NCBI RefSeq assembly: GCF_017355915.2 | Contig: NZ_JAFEUV020000023.1 | Coordinates: 1 to 48,148, forward strand | Direction of reading: 5' to 3' | DNA length: 48,148 bases | From: Telluribacter roseus | GTDB taxonomy: Bacteria > Bacteroidota > Bacteroidia > Cytophagales > Spirosomataceae | Program-made: the position numbers and the translations under genes | In this document: positions 21,282 through 29,940 of the stretch, piece after piece | Layout: every line of letters starts with the position of its first letter | Numbering within the stretch: the stretch's first letter is position 1 | Notes under the pieces: model-generated | The model's database searches: none | What the model saw: the letters and a program-made list of their open reading frames with translations, nothing else | Told to the model about the DNA's origin: nothing

Positions 21282-21601
21282 CCGTTGAGCGTTTTGACAT
21301 CCTGAGTAAGGAAACAAGACGACTTAACTGCGCACAAAAGTAATACATAAAATGGATTTTGAAAATTTAAAAGCCGCTTAGAAGGGGATAAATCTATCTT
21401 TTTGATCTAAAAGAAACTCATAAGCAAGCTAAAACGGCGTGAAACTTATGGTGTTACAAAGCTTCACGTATACATAATTCTTTTGCTGATTTATGCCGAC
21501 AGGCAGATCCTGCGTTTCAGTAGATTGTAAAATCTGGCTGCTTTGTTCTTATTTCCAGATTCATCCATTTCTGAAAGTACTCCTGCCTTAAGCTTTTGGA
21601 T
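21282..21601. other. Intergenic gap: tRNA promoter and sigma-gene upstream region
   Basis: Apart from the tRNA promoter at 21335-21342, the region holds a weak hairpin CGTGAA/TTCACG near 21440-21465 and no convincing gene. The promoter of the rightward ECF sigma gene should lie in its right half, but I cannot place it. Confidence 0.35.
21335..21342 (-). promoter_or_regulatory. -7 box of the tRNA-Arg promoter
   Basis: Read on the minus strand the bases are TACTTTTG, an exact fit to the Bacteroidota -7 consensus TAnnTTTG. The 5' end of the tRNA is about 50 bases downstream, leaving room for a short leader. Confidence 0.5.
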
Positions 21602-22201
21602 ATGCCCTACCTTACCGCTCTGAAACAGGAAAGTGAGATTTTGCTGCAGGTCTCTCAGGGGAGCGAAAGGGCATTTGCTATGCTTTTCCATCACTACCAT
21701 CAGCGCTTAGGGGTTCATATTTACAGAATCACTAAGTCGGAAGAACTGGCCGAGGAAGTAGTTCAGGACGTCTTCATGAAAATATGGCTGAACAGGGAAC
21801 TGCTGACGGACATTGATAATTTCCCGGTTTACCTGTATGTAATCTCTAAAAACGCTGCACTTAACTGTCTTAAAAAGGTTGCCAGAGAAAAAGTAAGGAC
21901 TGTTGACCTGGACTTGATTCCTGATGCAGCCTATGCCCCCGAAACGAGCGATGAGGATTACCGCTACCTGCTCATTGATGAAGCCATTGATCGTTTGCCC
22001 TCCCAACAGCGGCAGGTGTATCTGCTCAGTCGTCATGAGCGTCTGCCCTATTCGGAGGTAGCGGCCCGAATGAGTATCTCGAAAGAAACCGTCAAGAAAT
22101 ATCTCCAAATTGCAACAGAATCTATCTCTTCGTATATCCGTAATCGCTTATTGGTAAGTACTTTGGCTATTATGGATTTTTTCTTTCAAAATTATTCATA
22201 A
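21602..22201 (+). CDS. ECF RNA polymerase sigma factor, FecI-like Bacteroidota family
   Basis: The start is ATG 21602 (MPYLTALKQES). The protein of 199 residues has sigma region 2 at about 20-65 (AFAMLFHHYHQRL, AEEVVQDVFMKIW) and region 4 at about 125-170 (LPSQQRQVYLLSRHERLPYSEVAARMSISKETVKKYL). This is the sigma-70-like type 1 family expanded in Bacteroidota. It precedes the FecR-type anti-sigma gene by about 65 bp and the SusC gene with an STN domain. The expected circuit is: ligand bound by SusC, signal passed to the anti-sigma factor, sigma released, and the uptake operon transcribed. Confidence 0.93.
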   Translation: MPYLTALKQESEILLQVSQGSERAFAMLFHHYHQRLGVHIYRITKSEELAEEVVQDVFMKIWLNRELLTDIDNFPVYLYVISKNAALNCLKKVAREKVRTVDLDLIPDAAYAPETSDEDYRYLLIDEAIDRLPSQQRQVYLLSRHERLPYSEVAARMSISKETVKKYLQIATESISSYIRNRLLVSTLAIMDFFFQNYS

Positions 22202-22265
22202 TCTATACCCCCTTTTGCACATCCCTGATTGTCCTATTGGCAGAGTTCGTCAATAATCTTAATGT

Positions 22266-23450
22266 ATGGACAATCCAGAAAGCCGACTACACCTACTGTT
22301 CGACCGCTACTATCAGGGTACTGCCACTGCTCAGGAAAAAGAGGAGCTGATGGCTTTGGTGCGTACGGGAGAGTTTGATGCGCTTCTGGAGGAGTACCTT
22401 CAAGAGAAATGGGCACAGTCTGCGGAGGGAGAGGAGCTGTTCGCTGAGGTGAAAAGTAATTCCATATTGAATTCCATCCTGGAACATCCCCAACAGGAAG
22501 ATAGGGGTGAAGCAAAGATTTTCAAACTCAACTGGATGCAGTATGCCGCCGCCGCCGTCATCATCCTAACCGGCTTTGGCGTCTGGTATAGCTTTGAAAA
22601 TAGTCAGGAGAATGAAAGGGTTCAGCCACAAATCGTAGAAAGTAGCAGCATCAGGCCGGGGGGCAACAAAGCCTTGCTCACACTGGCTGATGGCTCAGCC
22701 ATCGCGTTGGATCAGGTACAACAAGGCGTTTTGGCCAGGCAGGGCGATGTCGAGATCAGTAAGCAGCAGGACGGCATCGTGGTGTATAGTGCCAAATCAG
22801 CCTCTAAGTCTACTGCTACCGGAATAAATACGCTCACAACGCCCAAAGGAGGGCAGTACGAGATACTGTTGCCCGATGGCAGCAAGGTATGGCTCAATGC
22901 ATCCTCCTCCATTCGTTTTCCATCTCTTTTTGCGGCTACCGAACGTAGGGTTGAAATCACTGGTGAAGCCTATTTTGAGGTAGCAAAAGATAGGAGCAAG
23001 CCTTTCCGGGTCAGGTTTAACGATTCGGAAGTACTGGTACTTGGGACCAGCTTTAATATCATGGCCTATCCCGACGAAGAAACCTCGAAGACCACGCTGG
23101 TCGAAGGCTCCGTTTCGATCAGCAATGTTCACCAGCAAGCGAAGCTTGTGCCTGGGCAGCAGGCGGCTGTACTATCAACGGGGCAGATCAGAACCAGGTA
23201 CATTCCGGTGGATGAAGCCGTGGCCTGGCGAAAGGGGATGTTTCATTTCAAAAATGCCGGTGTGGAAGAAGTGGCAAGGCAGCTAGCCCGATGGTACGAT
23301 GTCGACATTGAGTACCAGGGCCAGGTACCGGTGAAGCAATTTACCGGCAGCGTTTCCCGTCAGGTAGAGCTTTCAGAACTGGTAGGAATGCTACGGTACG
23401 CAGGAGTGAACTGTCGGATTCAGGACAAAAAAATCATAATTAGTCCGTAG
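22266..23450 (+). CDS. FecR-family anti-sigma factor (FecR plus DUF4974)
   Basis: The 394-residue inner-membrane protein has a cytoplasmic N-terminus that would bind the sigma factor and one membrane span at about residues 90-110 (MQYAAAAVIILTGFGVWYS). Its periplasmic FecR domain shows TPKGGQYEILLPDGSKVWLNA and GEAYFEVAKD...PFRV, and the C-terminus is DUF4974 (EEVARQLARWYDVDIEYQG). It receives the signal from the STN domain of the neighbouring SusC protein. Confidence 0.93.
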   Translation: MDNPESRLHLLFDRYYQGTATAQEKEELMALVRTGEFDALLEEYLQEKWAQSAEGEELFAEVKSNSILNSILEHPQQEDRGEAKIFKLNWMQYAAAAVIILTGFGVWYSFENSQENERVQPQIVESSSIRPGGNKALLTLADGSAIALDQVQQGVLARQGDVEISKQQDGIVVYSAKSASKSTATGINTLTTPKGGQYEILLPDGSKVWLNASSSIRFPSLFAATERRVEITGEAYFEVAKDRSKPFRVRFNDSEVLVLGTSFNIMAYPDEETSKTTLVEGSVSISNVHQQAKLVPGQQAAVLSTGQIRTRYIPVDEAVAWRKGMFHFKNAGVEEVARQLARWYDVDIEYQGQVPVKQFTGSVSRQVELSELVGMLRYAGVNCRIQDKKIIISP

Positions 23451-23551
23451 AACGGTATATACAGCACAAAACACTAACTAAACCTAAACCCTTGATCTTA
23501 TGACACCAATTCTGCACCCACCCCCTTGAAACTCCTACGCCAAAAACAAAA

Positions 23552-23577
23552 AGGGAAAATGCGCCAACATTTTCCCT
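23552..23577. promoter_or_regulatory. Hairpin between the anti-sigma and SusC genes
   Basis: AGGGAAAATG (23552-23561) and CATTTTCCCT (23568-23577) form a perfect 10-bp stem with a 6-base loop, 68 bp before the SusC start. No T-run follows on the plus strand, but A-rich sequence precedes it. It could be a leader structure of the SusC transcript or a partial terminator. Confidence 0.5.
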
Positions 23578-23644
23578 GATGTTCAGGCATGCCACCGAGC
23601 TTCTCTCACAAAGTCAATTAGCTACTCCTAAACCTTACAAATTT

Positions 23645-26600
23645 ATGAAAATAAACTTCTTACCCTGCCACGCAGGGCATAGGCAGTCCTATTTTGCAGC
23701 AAAAATTTTGATTGTCATGACCAGGATAATGCTTTTGCTCGTCATTACCCTCACGCACGTTACGGCGGATGGATTCAGTCAAAAGGTGTCCATCAATGCC
23801 AAGGACGCTCCTTTGGAAAATGTCCTTAAGACTATTGAAAAGCAGACCAACTATTTCTTCCTGTACGACAAGCTGGACCTGCCCGAAGCTCAGAAAGTAT
23901 CGGTACGCGTCAAAAATGCGAACATTGACCAGGTACTGAGCGCACTTTTCAGAGATATGCCCGTGTCTTACAAGATCTTTAATCAGAATATTGTCCTGAA
24001 GAAAGTGGTAAGAAACCAGGCTCAGGAAATGGTGATGCCGCTGAAACTACCTGAGAGCAAACCCGCTATACAACTGAACTACCGGGAAGTCGAGACCCCT
24101 CCCCAAAACCTGGACCGGCTGATCCGCGGGAAGGTGACGGACGAGAATAGCGCTCCTTTTCCGGGTGTCAGCATTCTCGTAAAACACTCACAGATAGGAA
24201 CTACGTCAGATTCCAATGGAGAATTCAGGTTAAATGTACCGGACGGAGTACTTCAGGGCGGTGAGTTGGTGGTCATAGCCAGTTTTGTAGGGTATAAAAC
24301 CCAGGAAATAGCTGTCGGTAACAGACAGGAAATCAACTTCGGAATGTCCGTAGACACCAAGTCGCTCAACGACGTGGTAGTAGTAGGCTATGGTACCCAG
24401 AACAAGAGCAGCATCACCGGCTCGGTAGCCTCTTTACCCATGAAGGCTATTGAAAACCAGCCGATAACCAGTCTGGATCAGGCACTGGGAGGACAGATAG
24501 CGGGCGTAAATGTGGCGCAGACTAAAGGCGCTCCCGGCGGGGGGGTATCCGTGCGGGTAAGAGGCACGGGATCGATCGGTGCGGGCAATGAGCCACTATA
24601 TGTCATTGATGGTTTTCCGGTTTCCGGAGATTTCAACAGTACATTTAATCCACTTTCGACGATTAATCCCAACGATATTGAGTCGATTGAAATATTAAAA
24701 GATGCTTCGGCCGCGGCCATTTACGGATCAAGGGGAAGCAATGGGGTAGTGCTGGTAACCACAAAGCGGGGTAAGTCCGGCAAATCTACGATCCAGTTTG
24801 ATACGTACTACGGGTTGCAGCAGGTGGCGAATAAAATCGAAATGCTCAACGCCCGGGAGTATGCTGAGTTCAACACCGAAGCCCGCAATAATGCCTGGGT
24901 AGATCGTGGTGGTAAAGCTACGGACCCGAACAGCGTGCGCCCGGCAAACCTGCAAATCCCCGAGATGTTCATGAACCCCGAATCATTGGGGAAAGGTACT
25001 GATTGGCAGGATGAAGTGTTCCGTACGGCTCCCATTCAGAATTACCAGTTGTCGGTTTCAGGAGGCAATGACAAAACCCAACTGTTTGTATCAGGGGCCT
25101 ACTTCAAGCAGGATGGCATTGTGATGAATACAGGTTTTGACCGTTATTCGGCCAGAATCAACCTCGATCACAGAGTGTCCCAGCCCATCAAGATAGGGAT
25201 GAATCTGTCTCCTTCGTTCGCGTCCAACAAGCTGCTGCCCGTCGAGGATCAGGTTTTTTCAGGAGGTATTCTGGGATCGGCGCTTTCCATGCCACCTACT
25301 GTGCCGGTTTACAATCCGGACGGCTCCTTTACGACCTTGCTGGGGCCATCTCCCTATAATATCGGGGTGATCGACAATCCGGTCGCGATTGCCAGCAAGA
25401 TTAAAGATAACAAGACGGTTTTCCGGACCTTAGGTACTGTTTACGCGGAGATTGACATACTGGCGGGGTTGAAGTTCCGGACTTCTTTCGGGCTTGATTA
25501 CTCAGATGCCCGCCAAAGCGCCTACTACCCATCTGATTTGGGCTTCTTTGGGGTGCCTGCTCCCGTGCAGGCACGGGCCAACGCGAGCACGGGTCGTGAC
25601 CTCAACTGGCTCAACGAAAACATACTGAGCTACAAGAAAACCTTCGGAGGGAAACACGAACTGGACGTACTGGGTGGCTTTACCTCTCAAAAAGCCAAGT
25701 ACGAAGCTATGGCGCTGGCGGCCACCAATTTCCCGACCGACCTGGTAATGACGCTGAACGCGGGACAGGTGACGAGCGGCGGGACAGGTATATCGGAATG
25801 GTCGCTGCTATCGTATCTGGGAAGGGTCAACTACACCTTTGCCAACAAGTACCTGCTTTCTGCGACCTTTCGGCGGGATGGTTCATCGCGATTTGGGGCC
25901 CGGAATAAATGGGGAACGTTTCCTTCGGCTTCGGTAGGCTGGTATCTTTCAGAAGAAGCCTTCATGAAGGGGCAGAACCTTATTACCGACATGAAGCTAA
26001 GGGCCAGTTACGGGCTAGCCGGGAATAACACGATTGGTAATTACAACCACATCGGACTGCTCTCGAACCGCCGCTACAGCTTCGGTGAAGGTACCGGTAG
26101 CGTGGCGTATGGGCTATATCCAACTTCCATTACGAATGAGTACCTGGGATGGGAAATGATGCAGCAGTTTGACATTGGCCTTGATTTTGGCGTGCTGAGA
26201 AACCGGCTGATGTTCACCGTCGATTACTACAATAAGAATACTACCGACTTACTTCTGAACGTACCAGTACCCGCTTCGACCGGCTATGAAAGTGCACTTC
26301 AGAATATCGGAAAGCTCAACAATCGGGGCTGGGAGTTTAGTGTCAGCTCCAAGAACTTTACCGGAGCCTTCAAATGGTCAACCAACTTTAATATTTCATT
26401 TAATAAGAATGAAGTAAAGGCTCTGGGTCCATCCGGAAAACCCATTATCTCAAGAAGCCCCTCATTCAGCCCCAATACACACATTACCCGCATCGGCTCT
26501 CCCATCGGTAGCTTCTGGGGTTACGAAGCAATCGGTGTATACCAATCCGAAGAAGACGTGAAGACTAGTCCTGCCGTGCAGGGGGCTTCCGGATCTCGTC

Positions 26601-27187
26601 CCGGGGATCTTAAATTCAGAGATATTGATGGCGATGGGGTCATTACCCCCAACGACGTAACCATAATAGGGGACAACATACCTGACTTCTTCTACGGCAT
26701 CACCAACAATTTCAGCTACGCCCGATTCAATCTGAGCATTCTGGCCGACGGGGTAGAAGGTATTCAATTGCTGAATGGGTCCAGAAGAAACATCGGCCTG
26801 GTACATGGCAGTTACAGCCGTAAAGATGTACTGGGAAGATGGCAGTCGCCCGAAAAGCCCGGCGATGGTCGTACGCCGAGAGCCAATACAGTAGCCACGG
26901 GAGGCAATGTAAGCTATGTATCGAGCCTGCTCGTGGAGGATGCTTCGTTTTTCCGGATCAGGAATATCAACCTGCGGTACTCGCTGCCTGAACGAGCTTC
27001 CAAAGCCTTGTTTGTCCAGCAGGCCAGCATCAGCCTCTCGGTTCAAAACGCCCTGACCTTTACCAAGTACCTGGGGTACAATCCCGAGCAGAGCCTGAAC
27101 GGAAGCAGCTCACTGACGCCCGGTGTCGACTTTAACGGCTACCCGCTGGCACGTACCTACACGCTTGGATTGAACCTGACCTTTTAA
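23645..27187 (+). CDS. SusC/RagA-type TonB-linked outer-membrane transporter with STN domain
   Basis: I chose ATG 23645 (MKINFLPCHAGHRQ), giving 1180 residues with a signal segment ending near DGFSQ. The order is STN secretin/TonB short N-terminal domain (about residues 45-115), CarboxypepD_reg-like domain (RGKVTDENSAPFPGVSILV), plug domain with VVVVGYGTQ and SIEILKDASAAAIYGSRGSNGVVLVTTKRG, then the beta-barrel. Such proteins import oligosaccharides or peptides with a SusD partner, and the STN domain signals to FecR. SusD follows 20 bp downstream. Confidence 0.95.
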   Translation: MKINFLPCHAGHRQSYFAAKILIVMTRIMLLLVITLTHVTADGFSQKVSINAKDAPLENVLKTIEKQTNYFFLYDKLDLPEAQKVSVRVKNANIDQVLSALFRDMPVSYKIFNQNIVLKKVVRNQAQEMVMPLKLPESKPAIQLNYREVETPPQNLDRLIRGKVTDENSAPFPGVSILVKHSQIGTTSDSNGEFRLNVPDGVLQGGELVVIASFVGYKTQEIAVGNRQEINFGMSVDTKSLNDVVVVGYGTQNKSSITGSVASLPMKAIENQPITSLDQALGGQIAGVNVAQTKGAPGGGVSVRVRGTGSIGAGNEPLYVIDGFPVSGDFNSTFNPLSTINPNDIESIEILKDASAAAIYGSRGSNGVVLVTTKRGKSGKSTIQFDTYYGLQQVANKIEMLNAREYAEFNTEARNNAWVDRGGKATDPNSVRPANLQIPEMFMNPESLGKGTDWQDEVFRTAPIQNYQLSVSGGNDKTQLFVSGAYFKQDGIVMNTGFDRYSARINLDHRVSQPIKIGMNLSPSFASNKLLPVEDQVFSGGILGSALSMPPTVPVYNPDGSFTTLLGPSPYNIGVIDNPVAIASKIKDNKTVFRTLGTVYAEIDILAGLKFRTSFGLDYSDARQSAYYPSDLGFFGVPAPVQARANASTGRDLNWLNENILSYKKTFGGKHELDVLGGFTSQKAKYEAMALAATNFPTDLVMTLNAGQVTSGGTGISEWSLLSYLGRVNYTFANKYLLSATFRRDGSSRFGARNKWGTFPSASVGWYLSEEAFMKGQNLITDMKLRASYGLAGNNTIGNYNHIGLLSNRRYSFGEGTGSVAYGLYPTSITNEYLGWEMMQQFDIGLDFGVLRNRLMFTVDYYNKNTTDLLLNVPVPASTGYESALQNIGKLNNRGWEFSVSSKNFTGAFKWSTNFNISFNKNEVKALGPSGKPIISRSPSFSPNTHITRIGSPIGSFWGYEAIGVYQSEEDVKTSPAVQGASGSRPGDLKFRDIDGDGVITPNDVTIIGDNIPDFFYGITNNFSYARFNLSILADGVEGIQLLNGSRRNIGLVHGSYSRKDVLGRWQSPEKPGDGRTPRANTVATGGNVSYVSSLLVEDASFFRIRNINLRYSLPERASKALFVQQASISLSVQNALTFTKYLGYNPEQSLNGSSSLTPGVDFNGYPLARTYTLGLNLTF

Positions 27188-27207
27188 CCTAACCCGATCA
27201 ACTCGCT

Positions 27208-28650
27208 ATGAAACTACATACCTATATATACGTCATCTTTATGGTGATGCTAACCAGTTGCTCTGACTTCCTGGACCTGTCGCCTAAGGATGCTGCCAAC
27301 GTGAGCAACTTTTACAGGAACGCGTCGGATATGCAGGCTGCGGTCAACGCCGCCTACGGAATGCTCGCCTCCGCGGGTGAATATGGCTACGCCTATTACA
27401 ATGTAGCGGAGGTACGCTCTGACAATACCATGAACTGGGAGGGCGGGGGCAACCTGCCCGATGCCGAGCTGGATCAGTTCAAAATGTCTACCACCAACGA
27501 AATTATCCGCCTTATGTGGATCGATACGTACAGAGGCATCCTGGCCTGCAACGCCGTACTCGATCATATTGACGGTGCGCAGATGGATCAGGCACTTCGC
27601 GAAAGATTTATCGGGGAAGCCAAGTTCCTGCGTGCGCTCAAGTACTTCAATCTGGTGCGGACTTTTGGCGATGTACCTCTGGTACTGTCGGAGACCAAGT
27701 CAGTCAATGAGGGCTACAACCAGACACGGGTGGCAAAGGAGGAAGTATATAAGCAGATCATCGCAGACTTGATAGACGCCGCACAAAGGCTTCCAACTAC
27801 CTACACCGGAAATGACGTAGGCAGAGCCACCCAAGGAGCCGCCAAAGCCTTACTCGGAAAGGTGTACCTGACAACGGGTGACTATGCAAAGGCAAGAGAC
27901 ATCCTAAAGGAAGTAATCACTCAGGGTACTTACAGACTTCTCGATGATTATGCCGCCTTGTGGCTGGTAGCCAACGCCAACAACCAGGAGTCTATTTTTG
28001 AGGTACAGTTCAAGAAAGGCGGTACGGGGACCGGTAGTAATTTTTATAACAACTTCGCACCCCGTAACTCGGGAAGCTCGGTTGCCAAGATTGGCTTTGC
28101 CGGCGGCAGAAACCTCCCAACCTCCGACATGGTGGCGGCCTATGAGCCGGGTGACATCAGAAAAGCGGCTTCGCTCTCGCTGGGTTATACCAATCAGGCG
28201 GGTGTTTTTGTCGCGGATCCTTATACGCTCAAATACCACGATGGTACGCCCTTTTCAGAAGGCGACGCGGATAATAACTGGGTGGTACTCCGGTACGCCG
28301 ATGTACTCCTGATGTACGCCGAAGCCCTCAATGAAACCAATAATGGACCTACGGCCGAAGCGTACGAGGCCATCAATGCGGTAAGGAAACGAGCAAAGTT
28401 AGCGGCCTTGCCTGAGGGCTTATCCAAGTTGGCTTTCGCGCAGGCTATTGAGCACGAGCGCCAGGTGGAGCTGGCTTTTGAAGGTCATCGCTGGTTTGAT
28501 CTTGTCCGTACCGGTAAGGCAGTCACGGTCATGAACCAGCATTTCCAGGCTCCCGTCGTGAAAGAACACAATACGGTTTTCCCAATTCCCCAAACCCAGG
28601 TTGATGTAAATCCGCAGGGCATCAAGCAAAACCCAGGGTATACGTTCTGA
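27208..28650 (+). CDS. SusD/RagB-type nutrient-binding lipoprotein
   Basis: The 480-residue protein has a lipoprotein signal (MLTSCSDFLDLSPKD, Cys in LTSC). SusD-like domains follow: the helical TPR-type body with LRALKYFNLVRTFGDVPLV and the C-terminal part AFEGHRWFDLVRTGKA, FPIPQTQVDVNPQGIKQNPGY. It caps the SusC barrel and binds the ligand on the cell surface. It lies between SusC and the carboxypeptidase with gaps of about 20-25 bp, so one transcript is expected. Confidence 0.95.
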   Translation: MKLHTYIYVIFMVMLTSCSDFLDLSPKDAANVSNFYRNASDMQAAVNAAYGMLASAGEYGYAYYNVAEVRSDNTMNWEGGGNLPDAELDQFKMSTTNEIIRLMWIDTYRGILACNAVLDHIDGAQMDQALRERFIGEAKFLRALKYFNLVRTFGDVPLVLSETKSVNEGYNQTRVAKEEVYKQIIADLIDAAQRLPTTYTGNDVGRATQGAAKALLGKVYLTTGDYAKARDILKEVITQGTYRLLDDYAALWLVANANNQESIFEVQFKKGGTGTGSNFYNNFAPRNSGSSVAKIGFAGGRNLPTSDMVAAYEPGDIRKAASLSLGYTNQAGVFVADPYTLKYHDGTPFSEGDADNNWVVLRYADVLLMYAEALNETNNGPTAEAYEAINAVRKRAKLAALPEGLSKLAFAQAIEHERQVELAFEGHRWFDLVRTGKAVTVMNQHFQAPVVKEHNTVFPIPQTQVDVNPQGIKQNPGYTF

Positions 28651-28674
28651 CTCTCATCTTAAATAGATCTACTT

Positions 28675-29940
28675 ATGTACTCAAATACACTTGTGCGAAC
28701 ACTGCTAGTTCTTTTTACATCCATACAGGTAAGCCTTGCTAACCCGGCCAAGACATCAGCAGTATGGCAGTCGGTGAAAGCGGATAGTATCATTGCGCCA
28801 CAAGTATTCGTCAATACCGGGTTTGAAAATGCGTCACCTATGAACTGGGAAATAGACTCGGCTGGCAGAATCGTTGGTAGTCTGGTGTATGATCGCGAGC
28901 GCTTTTCACGAAATCGGGCGAACGGTCACTGGCATTTCAAAGTAGAGGCCCCGGTTGGCAGAGAGGTGGTCATTATTCTGCAGAATTTTGACAACATATG
29001 GAATAACATGCATGCCAGCCAGGTATCCAAACGCTCACACGCTGTCATCTCCTTTGACAATCAGACCTGGGTAAGTACCCCCGGTGAGCTGCTGCCGGGT
29101 AACCGGTTGCAGATAAAGGTGAAGATGAATGCGCCCAGCGTATACATTGCCAGCGTAGAACCCTACCGGATCAGTGACCTGGACCGGTTCCTGACCAGGA
29201 TAAAAAGCAATAAACTCGTGACCGTTACCGAAATAGGTAAGACTTCGGAGGGGCGGCCCCTGGAAATCATCAAGGTTGGAAATGAGAAAGCTCCCAGAAG
29301 GGTGTTCCTGCGGGCAAGGGCACACGCTTTCGAGTCTGGCGGGAACTGGACGGTAGAGGGCCTGGTGCAGCGCTTGTTACAAAATGACGAGGAGACAAAA
29401 CGACACCTGCAAAGGTACTGTGTGTACATCATGCCGATGGCTAATAAGGATGGGGTAGCCCGGGGCAAAACGCGCTTCAACAGCAACGGCTACGACCTGA
29501 ACCGCAAGTGGGATAAGCCGGCCGACTCGCTCATTGCTCCGGAAAACTACTACCTGGAGAAGTGGCTGAGCAAGATGATCAGAGAAAACAAGAAGCCGGA
29601 TCTGGCCATTGACTTGCACAACGACGCGGGCGGGAATTTGCACATAAGCCGGCCGGACGGAGATATCACTACTTACCTGGCCAACATGGAAAAGCTGGAT
29701 GGGCTCTTGCGGAAGCATACCTGGTACACCGAAGGCTCCACCAAGCCCAGTTTCCGGAATCCGGGTACGCTGGGGGAGGGCTTTATGGATCGGTTTGGAA
29801 TTGAAGCACTCGTGTATGAGCTGAACTACGAATGGGTGGAGGGACTCAAAAAAGTACCTTTGGGCGCCGACTGGGTGTCGCTGGGAGGTATGCTTCCGAA
29901 GGTGTTTTACGATTATTTTGAAACTCCACAAGCGCGATGA
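28675..29940 (+). CDS. M14-family zinc carboxypeptidase, secreted
   Basis: The 421-residue protein has a signal peptide (LLVLFTSIQVSLA), an N-terminal beta domain (residues 40-165) and an M14 catalytic domain. Zinc ligands His217 and Glu220 are in AHAFESGGN and His315 in AIDLHNDAG, with general base Glu382 in ALVYELNYEW. NSNGYDLNRKW is the conserved substrate-side motif. It would cleave peptides or peptide-like amide bonds in the periplasm or outside. It overlaps the next gene by 4 bases (ATGA) and belongs to the SusCD operon, which suggests that the imported nutrient is peptide-linked or glycopeptide-like. Confidence 0.88.
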   Translation: MYSNTLVRTLLVLFTSIQVSLANPAKTSAVWQSVKADSIIAPQVFVNTGFENASPMNWEIDSAGRIVGSLVYDRERFSRNRANGHWHFKVEAPVGREVVIILQNFDNIWNNMHASQVSKRSHAVISFDNQTWVSTPGELLPGNRLQIKVKMNAPSVYIASVEPYRISDLDRFLTRIKSNKLVTVTEIGKTSEGRPLEIIKVGNEKAPRRVFLRARAHAFESGGNWTVEGLVQRLLQNDEETKRHLQRYCVYIMPMANKDGVARGKTRFNSNGYDLNRKWDKPADSLIAPENYYLEKWLSKMIRENKKPDLAIDLHNDAGGNLHISRPDGDITTYLANMEKLDGLLRKHTWYTEGSTKPSFRNPGTLGEGFMDRFGIEALVYELNYEWVEGLKKVPLGADWVSLGGMLPKVFYDYFETPQAR

